A DNA stretch of 64,000 nucleotides from JABDJX01 sp039942715 (GTDB lineage: Bacteria > Pseudomonadota > Alphaproteobacteria > Rhodobacterales > Rhodobacteraceae): positions 642,374-706,373 of the forward strand of contig JBDVBY010000007.1 in assembly GCA_039942715.1 (NCBI GenBank), read 5' to 3'. Position numbers and translations under genes: made by a program. This document shows, piece by piece, positions 7,736 to 16,986 of this stretch. Positions within the stretch are counted from its first letter, which is position 1. Every line of letters starts with the position of its first letter. The notes under the pieces were generated by a model. That model worked only from the letters and a program-made list of their open reading frames with translations. It was not told the origin of the DNA and did no database searches.

Positions 7736-8698
7736 TCACCCCAACTTATAGTCTCGCATCGCCTCTGGGTCTTCTGTGGAATAGCTTAGCTCGGCCAGCT
7801 CTGCCCAAGCCGCTTCAGGCACATCCGTGGTTGCCCATTCCAGCGTTTGGGCAACGCGCTCGGGGCGCGAGACACCGCAGATGGTCGAGGTGATACGCGG
7901 GTCGCGCATGGAAAATTGCAGCGCAAGTGCGCCGGTGCCGACGTTGTATTTGGCTGCAATTTCTTCGATCCGCCGCACAGGTTCCAGTGCTGCGTCATCT
8001 ACTTCGGTGTAAGAAATGGATTTGACCTGATCGCTGCCTTTGGCCAGCACGCCGCCGGCGTAAGGGGCTGCGTTCATGATCGCGATGCCGCGGCCATGGG
8101 CATAATCGAACATCTCTTGCGCGTTACGATTGAGCAGGGTCATGCGATTGTGGCTGATCATCGTGTCAAACGGCCAGTCTTTGAGCAGCTCGAATTGCAG
8201 CACGGTTTTGCCCATTGCCAAGCCAACAGCGTCGCACAGACCTTCTTCTTTCAGCTTGAATACGGTGTCCATACCACCGCCTTCGCGGGTGACCTCGGTC
8301 AGATCAGCGGCATATTCCGGGTCGTGCAGGTAAAGGATGCCGACGCGGTCGACGCCCATGCGGGTTAGGCTTTCTTCAAAGGAGCGGCGCACTTGGTCGG
8401 CGTCAAACTTGTCGGTGCCTTGGGCGCGGTCGACCTTGGTGGAAATGACCGTGTCGCCCAAATCACCGCCACGCGCGGCAAACGCTGTGCCCATGCGTTC
8501 TTCGGAGCGTCCAAAGCCATAGTTGTTCGAGGTGTCGATCACATTGGCGGGGCCGTCCAAAATCGCATTCAGCGTGGCGCGCGCACGGTCTTCATCAACG
8601 CCGTATCCGTAGGTGTCAGGCATCGAACCAATCGCCGATGTGCCAAAGGTGATCGGTGTGACCTGCACGCCTGTGGTGCCGATTTCGCGCTTTTGCAT
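7736..8698 (-). CDS. aldo/keto reductase (D-threo-aldose 1-dehydrogenase-like)
   Basis: This is a 320-residue NAD(P)-dependent TIM-barrel oxidoreductase. The catalytic tetrad is visible: the aspartate in NVIDTSNNYG, the tyrosine in the same motif, the lysine in VISTKVDRAQG and the histidine in GILYLHDPE. The start MQKREIGTTGVQVTPITFGT is typical. The family part closest in style includes D-threo-aldose (L-fucose) dehydrogenases and pyridoxal dehydrogenase, so a sugar substrate is plausible but unproven. It is monocistronic with a separate promoter region (8699-8871) shared divergently with the rhodanese gene. Confidence 0.85.
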   Translation of the reverse strand: MQKREIGTTGVQVTPITFGTSAIGSMPDTYGYGVDEDRARATLNAILDGPANVIDTSNNYGFGRSEERMGTAFAARGGDLGDTVISTKVDRAQGTDKFDADQVRRSFEESLTRMGVDRVGILYLHDPEYAADLTEVTREGGGMDTVFKLKEEGLCDAVGLAMGKTVLQFELLKDWPFDTMISHNRMTLLNRNAQEMFDYAHGRGIAIMNAAPYAGGVLAKGSDQVKSISYTEVDDAALEPVRRIEEIAAKYNVGTGALALQFSMRDPRITSTICGVSRPERVAQTLEWATTDVPEAAWAELAELSYSTEDPEAMRDYKLG

Positions 8699-8871
8699 CT
8701 GTGTGCTCCCTTAAGTGTTGGCTCTATCTGTGCTGTGGGAGGACGGGAGGTCAACGATCCCCTGCAAGTTTTGTCTCATTCCTCTCACGTAGGGCGCTAC
8801 AATTGCATCTTGCGATGCGATGTTCTGGCGCGCAAAAAGGCGTGTAGAAGGACACGGGAGGACCAAATGCT

Positions 8872-9267
8872 ATGGCTTTGAAGACATCAGCGTCTGAAAT
8901 GGTGGCGCAGGCGCGTGACCGTATCAAAGAGGTGGAAACGCCTGATCTTATTGCGTTGGTGGATGATCCAGACGTGGTAATTGTGGATATTCGTGATCCG
9001 CGAGAGCGCGAGCGCACGGGGTTTATTCCCGGAGCGGTGCATGCGCCGCGCGGAATGGTCGAGTTTTGGGTTGATCCGGATAGTCCGTATTACAAGGATG
9101 TCTTTGGGCAAGAAGGCAAGTCTTACGTGTTTCATTGCGCCTCTGGCTGGCGCTCAGCTTTGACCGTGGCGACTCTACAGGACATGGGGTTTGAGGCGAG
9201 CCATTTGCGCGAAGGGTTTTCGACCTGGGAAGCGCAAGGTGGCCCAGTGGAGCGTAAGGACGCTTAA
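8872..9267 (+). CDS. single-domain rhodanese-like protein
   Basis: The protein has 131 residues and one rhodanese domain (about 20-128). The catalytic cysteine lies in the loop HCASGWRSALT, the active-site loop of rhodaneses, and the front motif VVIVDIRDPRERERTGFIPG is typical. Such proteins carry sulfane sulfur as a persulfide; the acceptor is unknown. A GGAGG box lies 10 nt upstream of ATG 8872. The stop overlaps the stop region of the convergent isomerase gene by 4 bp. Confidence 0.85.
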   Translation: MALKTSASEMVAQARDRIKEVETPDLIALVDDPDVVIVDIRDPRERERTGFIPGAVHAPRGMVEFWVDPDSPYYKDVFGQEGKSYVFHCASGWRSALTVATLQDMGFEASHLREGFSTWEAQGGPVERKDA

Positions 9268-10070
9268 AGCCCGAGAGTATCGCGGGCATAGGCGACGGAT
9301 TGGGCGAGCCAGATGTGTTCGACGCGCCGCGCCTGTTCGATGTCGTCGCCTTTGGGCAGCCAGTGCTCGATAATCACGTTGATCTCGCGGTCCTTTGGCA
9401 AAGCGTCCAAGACAGCGGGGCAATCGGTGCGCCCTTGGCCTAAAGGCGTGCCGTAAATCGCGAAGCCGACGCCATATGGGTCGGGCACGATGTCGTAGTC
9501 TTTGAGGTGCAGGTTGATCGCAAATGGGGCCAATGTGGCGACGGTTTCCGTCGGCCACTCGCCCGCGCAGATTGAATTGGCCACATCCAGACAAACGCCG
9601 ACGTCTGGCTCATCAATCTCTCGCATAAGCTGGGCAAGGCGCGGGGCAGGGTAGTTGAAGTGGTTTTCTACCGCGATGCGCAGGCCAACGTCGCGCGCTT
9701 GGGGCAGCAGGTCGCGGAAAGCCTTTGCCAGTTCAGGCACGGGAATTTTGGCATCAGGACCGTCGAGCGCGACGCGCAGGATCTTGGCATCCATGATGCG
9801 CGCATAGTCGATGTAGCGCAGCATTTCTTCGGATTTGAAGTTCTGTGTACCGAGTTCGATGACTAAACCCAGACCGCGGGCCTTGGCGGCGAGGTCTTGC
9901 ACGCCCTCCGCGTTCAAAAGCTCCATTGGGATATTGTCGGCGAACTGCACAAGGCCCAAGCCGTGCTCTGTGGCAACGTCGAGCATTTGCGCGTGTGTCA
10001 TTGGCACCTTTGGCACCAGTCCTTTGTGACCAACTGACCAACGAAAACTATAAGACCCAAGCCCCAGCAT
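9264..10070 (-). CDS. sugar phosphate isomerase/epimerase family protein
   Basis: The 268-residue protein is a xylose-isomerase-like TIM barrel (AP endonuclease 2 superfamily). Metal-ligand motifs are seen as RIAVENHFNYPAP, VGVCLDVANSI and INVIIEHWLPKG. The start LGLGSYSFRWSVGH is family-like. The start codon directly abuts the stop of the second isomerase-like gene upstream (10071), so they form a two-gene operon. The substrate is not known; keto-sugars, inositols or sugar acids are handled by relatives. Confidence 0.8.
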   Translation of the reverse strand: MLGLGSYSFRWSVGHKGLVPKVPMTHAQMLDVATEHGLGLVQFADNIPMELLNAEGVQDLAAKARGLGLVIELGTQNFKSEEMLRYIDYARIMDAKILRVALDGPDAKIPVPELAKAFRDLLPQARDVGLRIAVENHFNYPAPRLAQLMREIDEPDVGVCLDVANSICAGEWPTETVATLAPFAINLHLKDYDIVPDPYGVGFAIYGTPLGQGRTDCPAVLDALPKDREINVIIEHWLPKGDDIEQARRVEHIWLAQSVAYARDTLGL

Positions 10071-11030
10071 CTAAAGCAGCGCCTTTACCAGATCGCGCAT
10101 GTCCTGCTCGGGGCGTCCATTGGCAATGATGGCTTCCAGCTTTTCTACACCAATCTTGTCGAGCAACTTGTCGAGGTCTTCCATCATCTCGAAGGTAGCC
10201 GCAATCGCTTCGACATTGTCGCCAACGCGGTTGAACACATCGTAGGCGACCCAGCCATCATAGCCGATACGGCGCATGTAATGCAGCGTTTCCAGCGTTT
10301 GCCACAGGTGCACAGAGGCAGGCAACATGTCCCAATCTGCTTGGCGGTCGTTGTCGTTAAAGTGGACGTAGAACAACCGCCCGGCATCGTGGGCCATCGC
10401 CATTTCAGCAGCAGGGCATTCACCAGCCATCAACGCGTGCCCGACGTCCATTGTCACGCCAACGTTGGCAGCACCTACCCGGTCGCAGAAATGTAGTGTC
10501 TTGCCCATCGAGGGCAGGATCACATGGTTGCGGGTTTCAAATGCTTTGTATTCGATGCTGAGGTTGATGTCGGGGTTGTGCGCGGCGGCCTCGGCAATGC
10601 ACTCAATCGCCCAAGCCCACTGCTTTTGGTGGTCCACCTGAAATGCATAGTCCCAGCCGTCGATCAGCGGGCAGACACTGACCATCTTGGCGTTGAATGT
10701 CACCGCGTGATCCATCGCCGCTTTGATGTAAGCAACGGTTTGAGCGCGTACGCCAGCGTCGCGGTTGGTAAATGAACCATGCTTGAACATCGCTTCGCTT
10801 TTGATGTTCACGTTGACAGCAGAAACGGCGAGGCCGCTTTCCTGCACGGTTTTGATCTTTTCCCCATCGTGTCCAAGGTCTTGCGGATAGACCGGTTCGA
10901 TCCCGTCAGTGCGCGGAATGGTTTTGGCGGCCTCAAGGCGTTCTTCAAAGCTGCGCGCGGGCATGAACTGATGAAAGCGGTCGTGGTAGCCGCCGATTGT
11001 GCCCATCAGAATTGAGTTTTTGTACACCAT
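10071..11030 (-). CDS. sugar phosphate isomerase/epimerase family protein
   Basis: This is a second xylose-isomerase-like TIM barrel of 319 residues, first gene of a pair with the protein ending at 9264. Metal-binding motifs are NLSIEYKAFETRN, VGVTMDVGHALM and the HFNDND stretch. A GGGAGG box lies close upstream of ATG 11030. The pairing of two different barrels suggests consecutive epimerisation or isomerisation steps on a sugar or sugar acid. The IlvD/Edd sugar-acid dehydratase at 16986 could serve related chemistry, but lies 6 kb away. Confidence 0.8.
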   Translation of the reverse strand: MVYKNSILMGTIGGYHDRFHQFMPARSFEERLEAAKTIPRTDGIEPVYPQDLGHDGEKIKTVQESGLAVSAVNVNIKSEAMFKHGSFTNRDAGVRAQTVAYIKAAMDHAVTFNAKMVSVCPLIDGWDYAFQVDHQKQWAWAIECIAEAAAHNPDINLSIEYKAFETRNHVILPSMGKTLHFCDRVGAANVGVTMDVGHALMAGECPAAEMAMAHDAGRLFYVHFNDNDRQADWDMLPASVHLWQTLETLHYMRRIGYDGWVAYDVFNRVGDNVEAIAATFEMMEDLDKLLDKIGVEKLEAIIANGRPEQDMRDLVKALL

Positions 11031-11102
11031 GCTGCCCTCCTAAACGCATTGTATGCGTCAGAGTATGCGCAAGGGCGCGGCTGTCCATAGGGAAGTTATG
11101 GC

Positions 11103-12107
11103 TTAAGCGGCGATGGCACTCGCCTGCAGGGCGGCGGCCTCTTGCAAGAGCTCTGGGCCAGCGCCGGGCTTGTGCGCGCCTTCCGAAAGTGTACGCCGCC
11201 AGATGCGCGCGCCAGGGCGACCATTGAACAGCCCGAGCATGTGGCGCGTGATGGCGTTTAGGCGTGTGCCGTCGCTGGTTTGGGTTTGTACATATGGCAG
11301 CATGGCCTCGACCACTTGGGCAGGATGCTCAAAGGGGTCTTTGGCGTCAAAGATACGGCTGTCTGCGCTCCCCAGAATGTCCCATGGAGTTTGATAGGCC
11401 GCGCGCCCGATCATCACGCTATCCAACCCATTGTCTAGATGAGTAAGGGCCGCACCAAGCGAGGGGATGCCACCGTTGATTGCAATGCTCATGTCTGGGA
11501 ACGCAGATTTCATCTGCTGCACTAGGGCGTAGTCAAGCGGGGGAACATCGCGGTTTTCTTTGGGGGACAGTCCGCTGAGCCAAGCTTTGCGCGCGTGGAT
11601 AGCGACGTGGCGCACGCCTGCGTTTGCCATGTGAGTGAGAAAGTCGGGCAGCACCTTAGCGGGGTCTTGATCATCTACTCCAATGCGACATTTGACGGTG
11701 ACTGGCACGGAGACGCGGGCCTGCATGGCCGCCACACAGTCGGCCACAAGCGCAGGCCGCTTCATCAGAATCGCACCAAAAGTGCCTGACTGCACGCGGT
11801 CGGACGGACAACCGACGTTGAGATTGATCTCGTCGTACCCTTCTGCGGCACCCATGTGAGCGGCTTCAGCGAGTTCTTTTGGATCCGAGCCGCCAAGCTG
11901 TAGCGCAACAGGATGTTCGGCTTGATCAAAACGCAACAAATGCATCGCGCGCCCGCGAACCAAGGCAGGCGAAGTCACCATCTCGGTATAAAGTAACGTG
12001 TGGCGCGACATCAGACGATGGAAATATCGGCAATGACGATCCGTCCAATCCATCATCGGGGCGACGGACAGGCGGGCAAAATTGGGTTTAGCAGTGCTTT
12101 CAACCAT
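11103..12107 (-). CDS. dusA: tRNA-dihydrouridine synthase A
   Basis: DusA reduces uridines at positions 20/20a in tRNA D-loops with FMN and NADPH. FMN-binding motif LSVAPMMDWTDRHCRYFHRL opens the barrel, and the catalytic cysteine is in LNVGCPSDRVQSG. The DusA pattern HARKAWLSGLSPKENR, which separates it from DusB and DusC, is present. I chose ATG 12107 (334 residues), since AGAGGAA lies 6 nt upstream; the longer frame to 12176 has a non-family extension. Confidence 0.93.
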   Translation of the reverse strand: MVESTAKPNFARLSVAPMMDWTDRHCRYFHRLMSRHTLLYTEMVTSPALVRGRAMHLLRFDQAEHPVALQLGGSDPKELAEAAHMGAAEGYDEINLNVGCPSDRVQSGTFGAILMKRPALVADCVAAMQARVSVPVTVKCRIGVDDQDPAKVLPDFLTHMANAGVRHVAIHARKAWLSGLSPKENRDVPPLDYALVQQMKSAFPDMSIAINGGIPSLGAALTHLDNGLDSVMIGRAAYQTPWDILGSADSRIFDAKDPFEHPAQVVEAMLPYVQTQTSDGTRLNAITRHMLGLFNGRPGARIWRRTLSEGAHKPGAGPELLQEAAALQASAIAA

Positions 12108-12237
12108 GCGCGTTCCTCTAGCGCAGAAATTGCGCGCTGTCACATTGTTCAAAGCGTCAGGCGCGGCGGGGACCAAACGCTGAGTAGCAATACATTGTCT
12201 TAACCCTTTCGCTCTAGGGTCGTCGCAGCTTTAGGTT

Positions 12238-14061
12238 GTGGAGCAGTACGTGAATGTAGCACATCAGACCTCTGATCGCTCGCATGGGCGGATCACTTTA
12301 TTCCACGCACTTGTGGTCGTAGCGTCGCTTATGGTGACGCTAACGGCATGGCAATACTCGAAAATTCAGGTCGATCGGAAAACTCAACTTGCCTATGAAG
12401 CGGCGCGAGATCAGGCGTTGGGATTGATCGTGGATCGCATGGCAAAATACGAAGATGCCTTGTGGGCAGGGGTGGCGGCAGTCGAATCTCATGGTCGCGA
12501 CATTGCGTATCGTGACTGGAAAGCCTTCGCACAAACACTGCGCATCGAGGAACGATACCCAGGAATCAATGGGATCGGCATTATTCATTTTCTGCCAACC
12601 AATGCGCTTTCCAGTTACCTTGCCAAGCACCGCTTTGATCGCAGAGACTTTCGCGTTTTTCCTCCCCATGACCAGCCAATGAATATGCCGATCACGTTTG
12701 TTGAACCGGAAGCGGGGAATGCAGCAGCCGTTGGGTTGGATATTGCGCATGAAACAAACCGCCGTACTGCGGCGCTGGCTAGTCGCGATACCGGGCTGGC
12801 AAGGATCACCGCGCCGATCACGCTTGTGCAAGACGCTGATCAAACGGCCGGGTTTCTATTTTACGCGCCGTTTTACAGAGCGGGCATAGCGGACAGTGTC
12901 GACGGGCGTCAGGCGGGATTTCTAGGGACGGTTTATGCGCCTTTTGTCGTGCACAGGCTAATGGAAGGGCTGTTGGACCAGGGGCTCAGGGATATCCATT
13001 TCAGTATCACTGACGCAGAAGAGCTGATTTACGATGAGCACGACGCGCAAGATGCGTCGTTCGATCCCAATCCGTTGTTCTCGGAACAGGTGTCTTTGGA
13101 GCTATATGGACGAACGTGGACATTGGATATGCGAACTGATTTGGGGTTTCGCGAAAACAACACGGTCGCCAAGCCGATTTTCATCCTGATTGCGGGGCTG
13201 TTTATTGAGGCGCTGATCATCACTTTGTTGGTGCAGATGTCGCGCGCTAACCATCGTGCGGTTTCTTACGCAGACGAAGTGACGGTTGCTTTACGCGCGC
13301 AGAGCAACACGCTGGCCAAGACCAATGTGGAGCTATCCGCAAAAAATCAGGAACTTGAGCAGTTTGCCTATATTGCCTCGCATGACCTGAAAACGCCGAT
13401 GCGCGGAATTGCTGGATTGACCGAGATGGTTGAAGAGGACTTGGAAGAGTATTTCGCCTCTGCTGAAGCCAATCCAGATGTGGCTAAAAATCTTCAGCGT
13501 ATTCACGACCGATTGCAGCGGATGGATACGCTGACGCGTAGTATCATGGAGTATGCACAGATCGGTGCAAAAACCGACGAAAATGGTCCGCTTGCGCTTG
13601 ATGAATTCGTCGTGGTCTTAGCTTTGGATTTTGGTCTGGACGAAGACCAGATACAGCTAAGTGGTGATGTTAAGCTTGTTGAAACGGACACGTTTCACTT
13701 GCGCCGTATTCTTGAAAACCTCGTTGGCAATGCCGTCAAATATCATGATGGGAACAACAGGCTGCGTATCCGGGTAAAGGTACACTCAACAGGAGACACA
13801 TGTCGCGTTTCGGTGAGCGACAATGGCCCTGGTATTGCCCCTGAATTTCACACGCGGATATTCGACGTCTTTCAAACGCTTCAATCGACCGAGGGCAGTG
13901 ACAGTACCGGAATCGGACTGTCCATTGTCAAGAAAGCCGTCGAACGTCATGGGCATGATGTTACTCTGACATCTGCTGTTGGTCATGGGTCTACGTTCAC
14001 GTTTGATTGGCCAAACGAACCCGCACGAAGCCCCTCTGAAATTATAGACAGGGCTGCATGA
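12238..14061 (+). CDS. sensor histidine kinase with periplasmic CHASE domain
   Basis: The 607-residue protein starts at GTG 12238. Order of parts: first membrane helix (about 20-40), periplasmic CHASE sensor (about 70-300, with RYPGINGIGIIHFLP), second membrane helix (about 312-333), a short coiled linker, HisKA with phospho-acceptor His382 in AYIASHDLKTPMRG, and a HATPase domain (NLVGNAVKYHDG, VSDNGPGI, GIGLSIVKKAVE). CHASE domains bind small extracellular ligands such as cytokinin-like compounds or peptides in other systems; the ligand here is unknown. The receiver gene follows after 1 nt, so they form a two-gene signalling unit. Confidence 0.92.
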   Translation: MEQYVNVAHQTSDRSHGRITLFHALVVVASLMVTLTAWQYSKIQVDRKTQLAYEAARDQALGLIVDRMAKYEDALWAGVAAVESHGRDIAYRDWKAFAQTLRIEERYPGINGIGIIHFLPTNALSSYLAKHRFDRRDFRVFPPHDQPMNMPITFVEPEAGNAAAVGLDIAHETNRRTAALASRDTGLARITAPITLVQDADQTAGFLFYAPFYRAGIADSVDGRQAGFLGTVYAPFVVHRLMEGLLDQGLRDIHFSITDAEELIYDEHDAQDASFDPNPLFSEQVSLELYGRTWTLDMRTDLGFRENNTVAKPIFILIAGLFIEALIITLLVQMSRANHRAVSYADEVTVALRAQSNTLAKTNVELSAKNQELEQFAYIASHDLKTPMRGIAGLTEMVEEDLEEYFASAEANPDVAKNLQRIHDRLQRMDTLTRSIMEYAQIGAKTDENGPLALDEFVVVLALDFGLDEDQIQLSGDVKLVETDTFHLRRILENLVGNAVKYHDGNNRLRIRVKVHSTGDTCRVSVSDNGPGIAPEFHTRIFDVFQTLQSTEGSDSTGIGLSIVKKAVERHGHDVTLTSAVGHGSTFTFDWPNEPARSPSEIIDRAA

Positions 14062-14062
14062 C

Positions 14063-14488
14063 ATGAAAGACAGGGTCAATATTCTGTTGGTCGAGGACAA
14101 CGATCTGGACGTTGAGATTCTTCAGCGTGGGCTGAAAAAGCTTGGTACACCAAATTCTCTGGTGCGGGCGAGAGATGGGCTGGAAGCCTTGCAGATTTTG
14201 ACCGATGATCTGGAAAAGAACGAACTTCCAACGCCCTATGTTATCCTTCTGGATATCAACATGCCTCGCATGAATGGTCATGAGTTTCTGGAAAAACTGC
14301 GCACGACAGACAGTATAAAGGACGCGCGCGTCTTCGTTTTCACGACCTCTGATAGCAAAAAGGACGTAGGGCTTGCGTATCAAAACAATGCCAACGGCTA
14401 CATTGTGAAGCCTGACAGTTCTTCGGAACTCAAAGATGTGCTTCAGGTTTTGCAACGGTTCTGGGCGATCTGCGAACATCCCGCATAG
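14063..14488 (+). CDS. single-domain response regulator (Rcp1-like receiver)
   Basis: The 141-residue protein is only a receiver domain. Acidic pocket VEDNDLD at the N-terminus, phospho-acceptor Asp in LLDINMPRMNG, switch Thr in FVFTTSDSKKD and the conserved lysine in YIVKPDSS are all present. There is no output domain, as in Rcp1-type regulators that serve phytochrome-like kinases. It is one nucleotide downstream of the CHASE kinase and is very likely its phosphorylation target. The final target is unknown. Confidence 0.92.
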   Translation: MKDRVNILLVEDNDLDVEILQRGLKKLGTPNSLVRARDGLEALQILTDDLEKNELPTPYVILLDINMPRMNGHEFLEKLRTTDSIKDARVFVFTTSDSKKDVGLAYQNNANGYIVKPDSSSELKDVLQVLQRFWAICEHPA

Positions 14489-14639
14489 GGCGGCTTTAAG
14501 AAATCGTTTTGGGCGCGGCGCACGGTGATCCATCCAGACGGGGACAGGTGTGAATTGCGCGGCTTTTGCGGGAGAAAGGCCTCAGGTAAACTGTGGCGCG
14601 TTGTGCGCTGCTCGACGTTTCGTAAATGACACGGCAGAT

Positions 14640-15623
14640 CTAGCTATCCGTTTGCATTTCCGTCCAAAGCCGCGCGACGTACTCTTGCGCTGCTTTTACA
14701 CGGGTCGGCAGCGTCGTTGCGTCCGCGCTGGGTAACTTGATTGTCACCTGCAAATTGCGCGCAATCTCGTAACGCGCGCGGCACATTTGCGTGTCTGCGT
14801 GGCATTCAACCGTACCAGAGGGCAATTGAACGTCTGCGGAGTGCCATCCTCGAGCGTCGTCGTCGGGCGGAACGCGGTTCTCATCGTAGGAAAACGTTAC
14901 TTCTTCATTCGGCGCGTTGCGGCACCACTCGGTAAAGGTAACATCGCTGCGTGATTGGCACCACTGTGCCAGTTGGCGAAACGTCACACAGGGAGCCGCA
15001 CACTCGGCGGATTTGCGGGCAACCGTGATTTGATGAAAGATCGCCACTTCGCCCGGCAAACGATCAAGGTCTGAGGCGGTGGCGAAATCCGTTTGGCAGG
15101 GCCCGATCGTCCCGTTTTCCAGTAAACAGACGTAATGGGTGTCGATTTGTGGGGATGTTGGAAACGAAATCGGCGTGCGCCCCAAGCGCCCTTTTACGGA
15201 AAGACGCTGAGGCTCAAGTTGGGTGTCTTGCATGCTATTTGAATTTTGCGCGACGGGCGCATCTGCCTCAAGCCCCAAGGCCAGGAGGGCCAAAAGCGGA
15301 AGGCCCAATGCCAAGGCCATCAGCCCAGTCTGAATAAACTTCTCAGGGCGCCACGTAGCAACGCCCAGCCCCACCAAATTCCCCAAGCCCAATAGAAACA
15401 CAGGGAACAAGGCCAAAGCCGCCACCAGAACAAGCGGCACTGTGCCACCGGGCGAGAGTAGCGATGAGAGATAGATCAGGATCGTGCCGACCGCTCCAAT
15501 GATCATGGCGGCCATGGAATTACGCGCCTTTGGCGCTGTGCCGGCGCGCGCGCGCAAGACCGCAAGAACCACAGCGATTGTGTAAAAGCTAAAGTATATA
15601 AAAGAGAGCGATAAAAGCGACAT
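14640..15623 (-). CDS. hypothetical membrane protein with cysteine-rich C-terminal domain
   Basis: I do not recognise this 327-residue protein. It has four hydrophobic segments in the first 160 residues (about 3-24, 36-55, 62-90 and 98-122). A hydrophilic part of about 190 residues follows, with several cysteines (VCLLENGTIGPCQ, KSAECAAPC, QWCQSRSD, FTEWCRN) that could form disulfides outside the cytoplasm. It lies 4 bp after the exported protein gene at 15627, so the two are probably cotranscribed. No enzyme motif is seen. Confidence 0.65.
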   Translation of the reverse strand: MSLLSLSFIYFSFYTIAVVLAVLRARAGTAPKARNSMAAMIIGAVGTILIYLSSLLSPGGTVPLVLVAALALFPVFLLGLGNLVGLGVATWRPEKFIQTGLMALALGLPLLALLALGLEADAPVAQNSNSMQDTQLEPQRLSVKGRLGRTPISFPTSPQIDTHYVCLLENGTIGPCQTDFATASDLDRLPGEVAIFHQITVARKSAECAAPCVTFRQLAQWCQSRSDVTFTEWCRNAPNEEVTFSYDENRVPPDDDARGWHSADVQLPSGTVECHADTQMCRARYEIARNLQVTIKLPSADATTLPTRVKAAQEYVARLWTEMQTDS

Positions 15624-15626
15624 GTG

Positions 15627-16184
15627 CTACATCATTAATGCGCCAAGGGATTTTTCCGTAAAGACGCGAATATAATCTCCGGGCGAAGACCCGGCCCAAA
15701 ACACCCATAACCGGTGCGGGTCTTCTTCGTCTATCCAAACTCTGTCGCCAGCCTCAAGTCCGCGCAATTCGGTGCCAATATAGACCACTTTGGTGTTGGC
15801 CAGAAAATCGGTGGCGGCCATTGTATCCTCTAACGCGGCGACACCAAGGATCGGGGCGTCGAAGTAAACAAAGCCCATTTGTGTGCTGGCGACGCTGTCA
15901 AAGAACACATAGTGGCTGGCCACGGTGGTGCCTGCGGGGATTAGACCGTTTTGCCCGCCGATGTCGACGCGGATGGGTTCGGGCAGGATAATGTTTTGAT
16001 CTTCGTCAAAAGCATAAAGGTTGTCATCGTCGAAATTGTCATAGCCAACTTCAAACGACGGGTCGGTCTCAAGCTTGACGAACTGACCCGCGCCGTTCTG
16101 GCGCAGGACATCACCGTCCAGAACAATCGCATTTGCCGGAAACGCGCATAAGGTAGTAACGGCCAAAAGCAGTGCAAATTTCAT
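15627..16184 (-). CDS. hypothetical exported protein
   Basis: The chosen ATG 16184 gives 185 residues with a clean Sec signal, MKFALLLAVTTLCAFPANA. AGAGAGGG lies about 7 nt upstream. The longer frame would place the signal peptide internally, so it is rejected. The mature part is acidic (DNFDDDNLYAFDED), with a strand-rich region near VFFDSVASTQMGFVYFD. I do not recognise the family. It is upstream of, and probably cotranscribed with, the membrane protein at 14640. Confidence 0.65.
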   Translation of the reverse strand: MKFALLLAVTTLCAFPANAIVLDGDVLRQNGAGQFVKLETDPSFEVGYDNFDDDNLYAFDEDQNIILPEPIRVDIGGQNGLIPAGTTVASHYVFFDSVASTQMGFVYFDAPILGVAALEDTMAATDFLANTKVVYIGTELRGLEAGDRVWIDEEDPHRLWVFWAGSSPGDYIRVFTEKSLGALMM

Positions 16185-16278
16185 CGGCAACCCTCTCTTG
16201 CTCGCATACCTAACCGACAAAGCACTGATATCAGGCCAGGAAACGAAGCAGGTCACAGAGATGTGTACTGTACGCGGC

Positions 16279-16986
16279 TTACCTGTTGTTCCTGGCCCGC
16301 CAGGCTGCAAATTCTTCCAGGTTCTCGTCGCGCGTCGCGGGATAAAGCCCGATGATCGACGCCCCGCCTTTAACCTTTTCCACGACAAAGTCTTCATAGG
16401 CGGTCATCTCGACTGCCTCATCGCCGATCTCATCGGCAATATGAGCCGGGATCACGATCACCGAGTCATTGTCGCCAACGATGATATCCCCGGGAAAGAC
16501 CGGCGCATCGCCACAGCCGATGGGGACGTTGATGTCGATGGCCTCGTTGATTGTGAGGTTGGTTGGGCTGGAGGGCCGCGAGTGATAGGCGCGCATGTTG
16601 AGGTCTTTGATCGTGTCGGCATCTCGAAAGCCGCCATCGGTTACAATGCCTTCGCCGCCCCGCATCATCAGGCGTGTGATCAGAATATCACCCGCAGACG
16701 CGGCGCGTGCGTCTTTGCGACTGTCCATAACCATCACATGGCCCTTTGGGCATTGCTCGATCGCGGCGCGCTGGGGGTGGTCAGGATTGCGGAACTCGGC
16801 CAGTGTGTTGCGATCTTCGCGCGCAGGCATGTAGCGCAGGGTAAAGGCGGGGCCGACCATGTTGCGGGTCTTGGGCCCAAGTGGGCGGACGTCTTGGATC
16901 ACCTGATTGCGTAATCCGCGTTTATAAAGCGCGGTGGCGAGGGTGGCGACAGACACGTCGCGCAGTTTTTCAATTGTTGAAGTCAT
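16279..16986 (-). CDS. RraA-like protein (HMG/CHA aldolase-type)
   Basis: This 235-residue protein has the RraA fold. The active-site pattern GGEGIVTDGGFRD corresponds to the G-x3-DG-x2-RD motif of 4-hydroxy-4-methyl-2-oxoglutarate and 4-carboxy-4-hydroxy-2-oxoadipate aldolases, and of the related oxaloacetate decarboxylases. The PGDIIVGDNDSVIVIPAH motif is also family-typical. True RraA proteins that inhibit RNase E are shorter (about 160 residues), so an enzyme role in organic or sugar-acid metabolism is more likely. It overlaps the IlvD/Edd gene by 1 nt (TAATG), so both belong to one operon. Confidence 0.8.
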   Translation of the reverse strand: MTSTIEKLRDVSVATLATALYKRGLRNQVIQDVRPLGPKTRNMVGPAFTLRYMPAREDRNTLAEFRNPDHPQRAAIEQCPKGHVMVMDSRKDARAASAGDILITRLMMRGGEGIVTDGGFRDADTIKDLNMRAYHSRPSSPTNLTINEAIDINVPIGCGDAPVFPGDIIVGDNDSVIVIPAHIADEIGDEAVEMTAYEDFVVEKVKGGASIIGLYPATRDENLEEFAAWRARNNR